Positions 34,029 through 34,626 of a DNA stretch of 34,626 nucleotides are shown one piece after another. A program made the position numbers and the translations under genes. The DNA comes from a virus. Positions within the stretch are counted from its first letter, which is position 1, and each line of letters starts with the position of its first letter. The notes under the pieces were generated by a model. It was given only the letters and a program-made list of their open reading frames with translations. It did no database searches and was not told where the DNA came from. The stretch covers positions 1-34,626 of IMG/VR virus record IMGVR_UViG_3300030098_003923. One strand, 5' to 3'.

Positions 34029-34626
34029 ATGTCTGGTCTTGCAAAGATAGCGGTGATTTCATGTACTCACTGCCCCTTCATGCCACCTGAGACAAAGGAT
34101 TGGGTCCTCAATACCCTTTCCAATATCAAGGGACTCACCCACTTCGGACATCTCGGGGACCTCCACGAAGCCAGTGCTGGCTCTGTACACCCCAATGAGG
34201 ACACCCACACCCTTGAAGATGAGTACGAGCACAGCCATAATTTGCTGTCCTCTCTGAGGGCCGTACTGCCCTCCTCCTGCCATCGCTGGGTAAACATGGG
34301 GAACCACGACGATAACATCCTAGCAAGCGATCCTAGACGGGTTCCTCGCTCTCTCAGGGGCCTTGTGGACTGGCGGCGACACCCCGAGTTTGGGGAGGAG
34401 TTCCGTAAGTGGTGCTGGGTCCCCTACCAGAAGTCCCTGAAGGGGGCTTACAAGGTGGGTCCCTGTATCTTCTACCACGGGTTCGATGCCGGTCAGTCCT
34501 CCGATGAGTTGGAAGCTCTCCAGTTTGCCAACTTCTACGGGGGGTACCCCCACTTGTTGCTGGTGCGGGGGCACACCCATCGTCCTGTTCCCCCCACTCA
34601 GTGCCGTCGTACCAAGAGTATTCCGC
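34029..34626 (+). CDS. calcineurin-type metallophosphoesterase, C-terminus beyond the window
   Basis: An open frame from ATG 34029 runs 199 codons to the right edge. Motifs in order: ISCTHCP at 10-16, GDLHE at 43-47, MGNHDDN at 90-96, YHG at 149-151 and RGHTHRP at 180-186. These are the metal-binding motifs of the two-metal phosphoesterase family, which cuts phosphodiester or phosphomonoester bonds. The usual D-x-H of motif I reads C-T-H (C12, H14), so one metal ligand is altered. GGGGAG eight bases upstream supports the start. A nucleic-acid-processing role, as for phage Mre11/SbcD-like enzymes, is possible; it may start the next operon. Confidence 0.88.
   Translation, partial: MSGLAKIAVISCTHCPFMPPETKDWVLNTLSNIKGLTHFGHLGDLHEASAGSVHPNEDTHTLEDEYEHSHNLLSSLRAVLPSSCHRWVNMGNHDDNILASDPRRVPRSLRGLVDWRRHPEFGEEFRKWCWVPYQKSLKGAYKVGPCIFYHGFDAGQSSDELEALQFANFYGGYPHLLLVRGHTHRPVPPTQCRRTKSIP

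Larger units (their letters stand above)
604..34598. repeat. dispersed over-represented nonamer AGTGGGGGG
   Basis: Ten copies were found by eye: plus strand at 4726, 20706, 23192 and 27844; minus strand at 604-612, 14964-14972, 18201-18209, 23371-23379, 29543-29551 and 34590-34598. Six are followed by A (AGTGGGGGGA). With equal base use about 0.3 copies would be expected on both strands. The wider core TGGGGGG occurs roughly 25 times. Copies lie in several codon contexts (Ser-Gly-Gly, Val-Gly-Gly, Pro-Pro-Thr, Pro-Pro-Leu), and one is non-coding, so protein sequence does not simply explain them. Confidence 0.6.

Overview
The window is a piece of a double-stranded DNA tailed phage (Caudoviricetes). 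The gene set fits a short-tailed, podovirus-like virus: terminase, portal, scaffold, capsid, adaptor, a beta-propeller-type tail nozzle and a block of long helical ejection-type proteins follow one another on the plus strand. No tail tape measure, tail tube or sheath gene is seen. The small Lys/Cys-rich proteins after the capsid gene (for example the RYKVWPSAYASGALVKCRK and ARYWSCKKW types) resemble families I recall mainly from marine phages, so a marine bacterial host is likely. Nothing in the window names the host. There is no ribosomal RNA, convincing tRNA, insertion sequence, integrase, CRISPR array or lysis cassette.

Layout. Positions 1-2277 are read leftwards: a truncated gene at the left edge, a possible 17-residue membrane peptide, a non-coding stretch of about 490 bp (127-616) with a bidirectional terminator, an inverted repeat, several hairpins and promoter-like elements, then a small gene and a D5/P4-type SF3 helicase. 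Positions 2303-33960 are one compact rightward block: unknown early-position genes, terminase, portal, scaffold, major capsid protein (followed by a strong UUCG hairpin), an Ig-like head protein, a run of very small genes, a HExxH metalloprotease-like gene, adaptor, a Gly-rich virion protein, a 1405-residue cysteine-rich protein, tail nozzle, five candidate internal virion proteins, a small beta-rich protein and a 1311-residue ejection-type protein. After a terminator and a promoter-like repeat, a calcineurin-type phosphoesterase gene runs off the right edge.

How it works together. The rightward block builds the particle: terminase packs DNA through the portal into a capsid assembled on the scaffold; adaptor and nozzle form the short tail; helical, partly membrane-active proteins are probably stored inside and ejected with the DNA. 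The leftward genes belong to replication. Only 25 bp separate the two divergent transcription units at 2278-2302, so the rightward promoter probably lies elsewhere. A promoter-like element at 544-590 is duplicated at 33980-34028 and is a candidate; if used, it would drive transcription antisense through the helicase gene.

Most unusual features: the cysteine-rich 1405-residue protein; a shared module inserted into both a head protein and the tail nozzle; a strong excess of the nonamer AGTGGGGGG on both strands; and the nested palindromes in the left control region.
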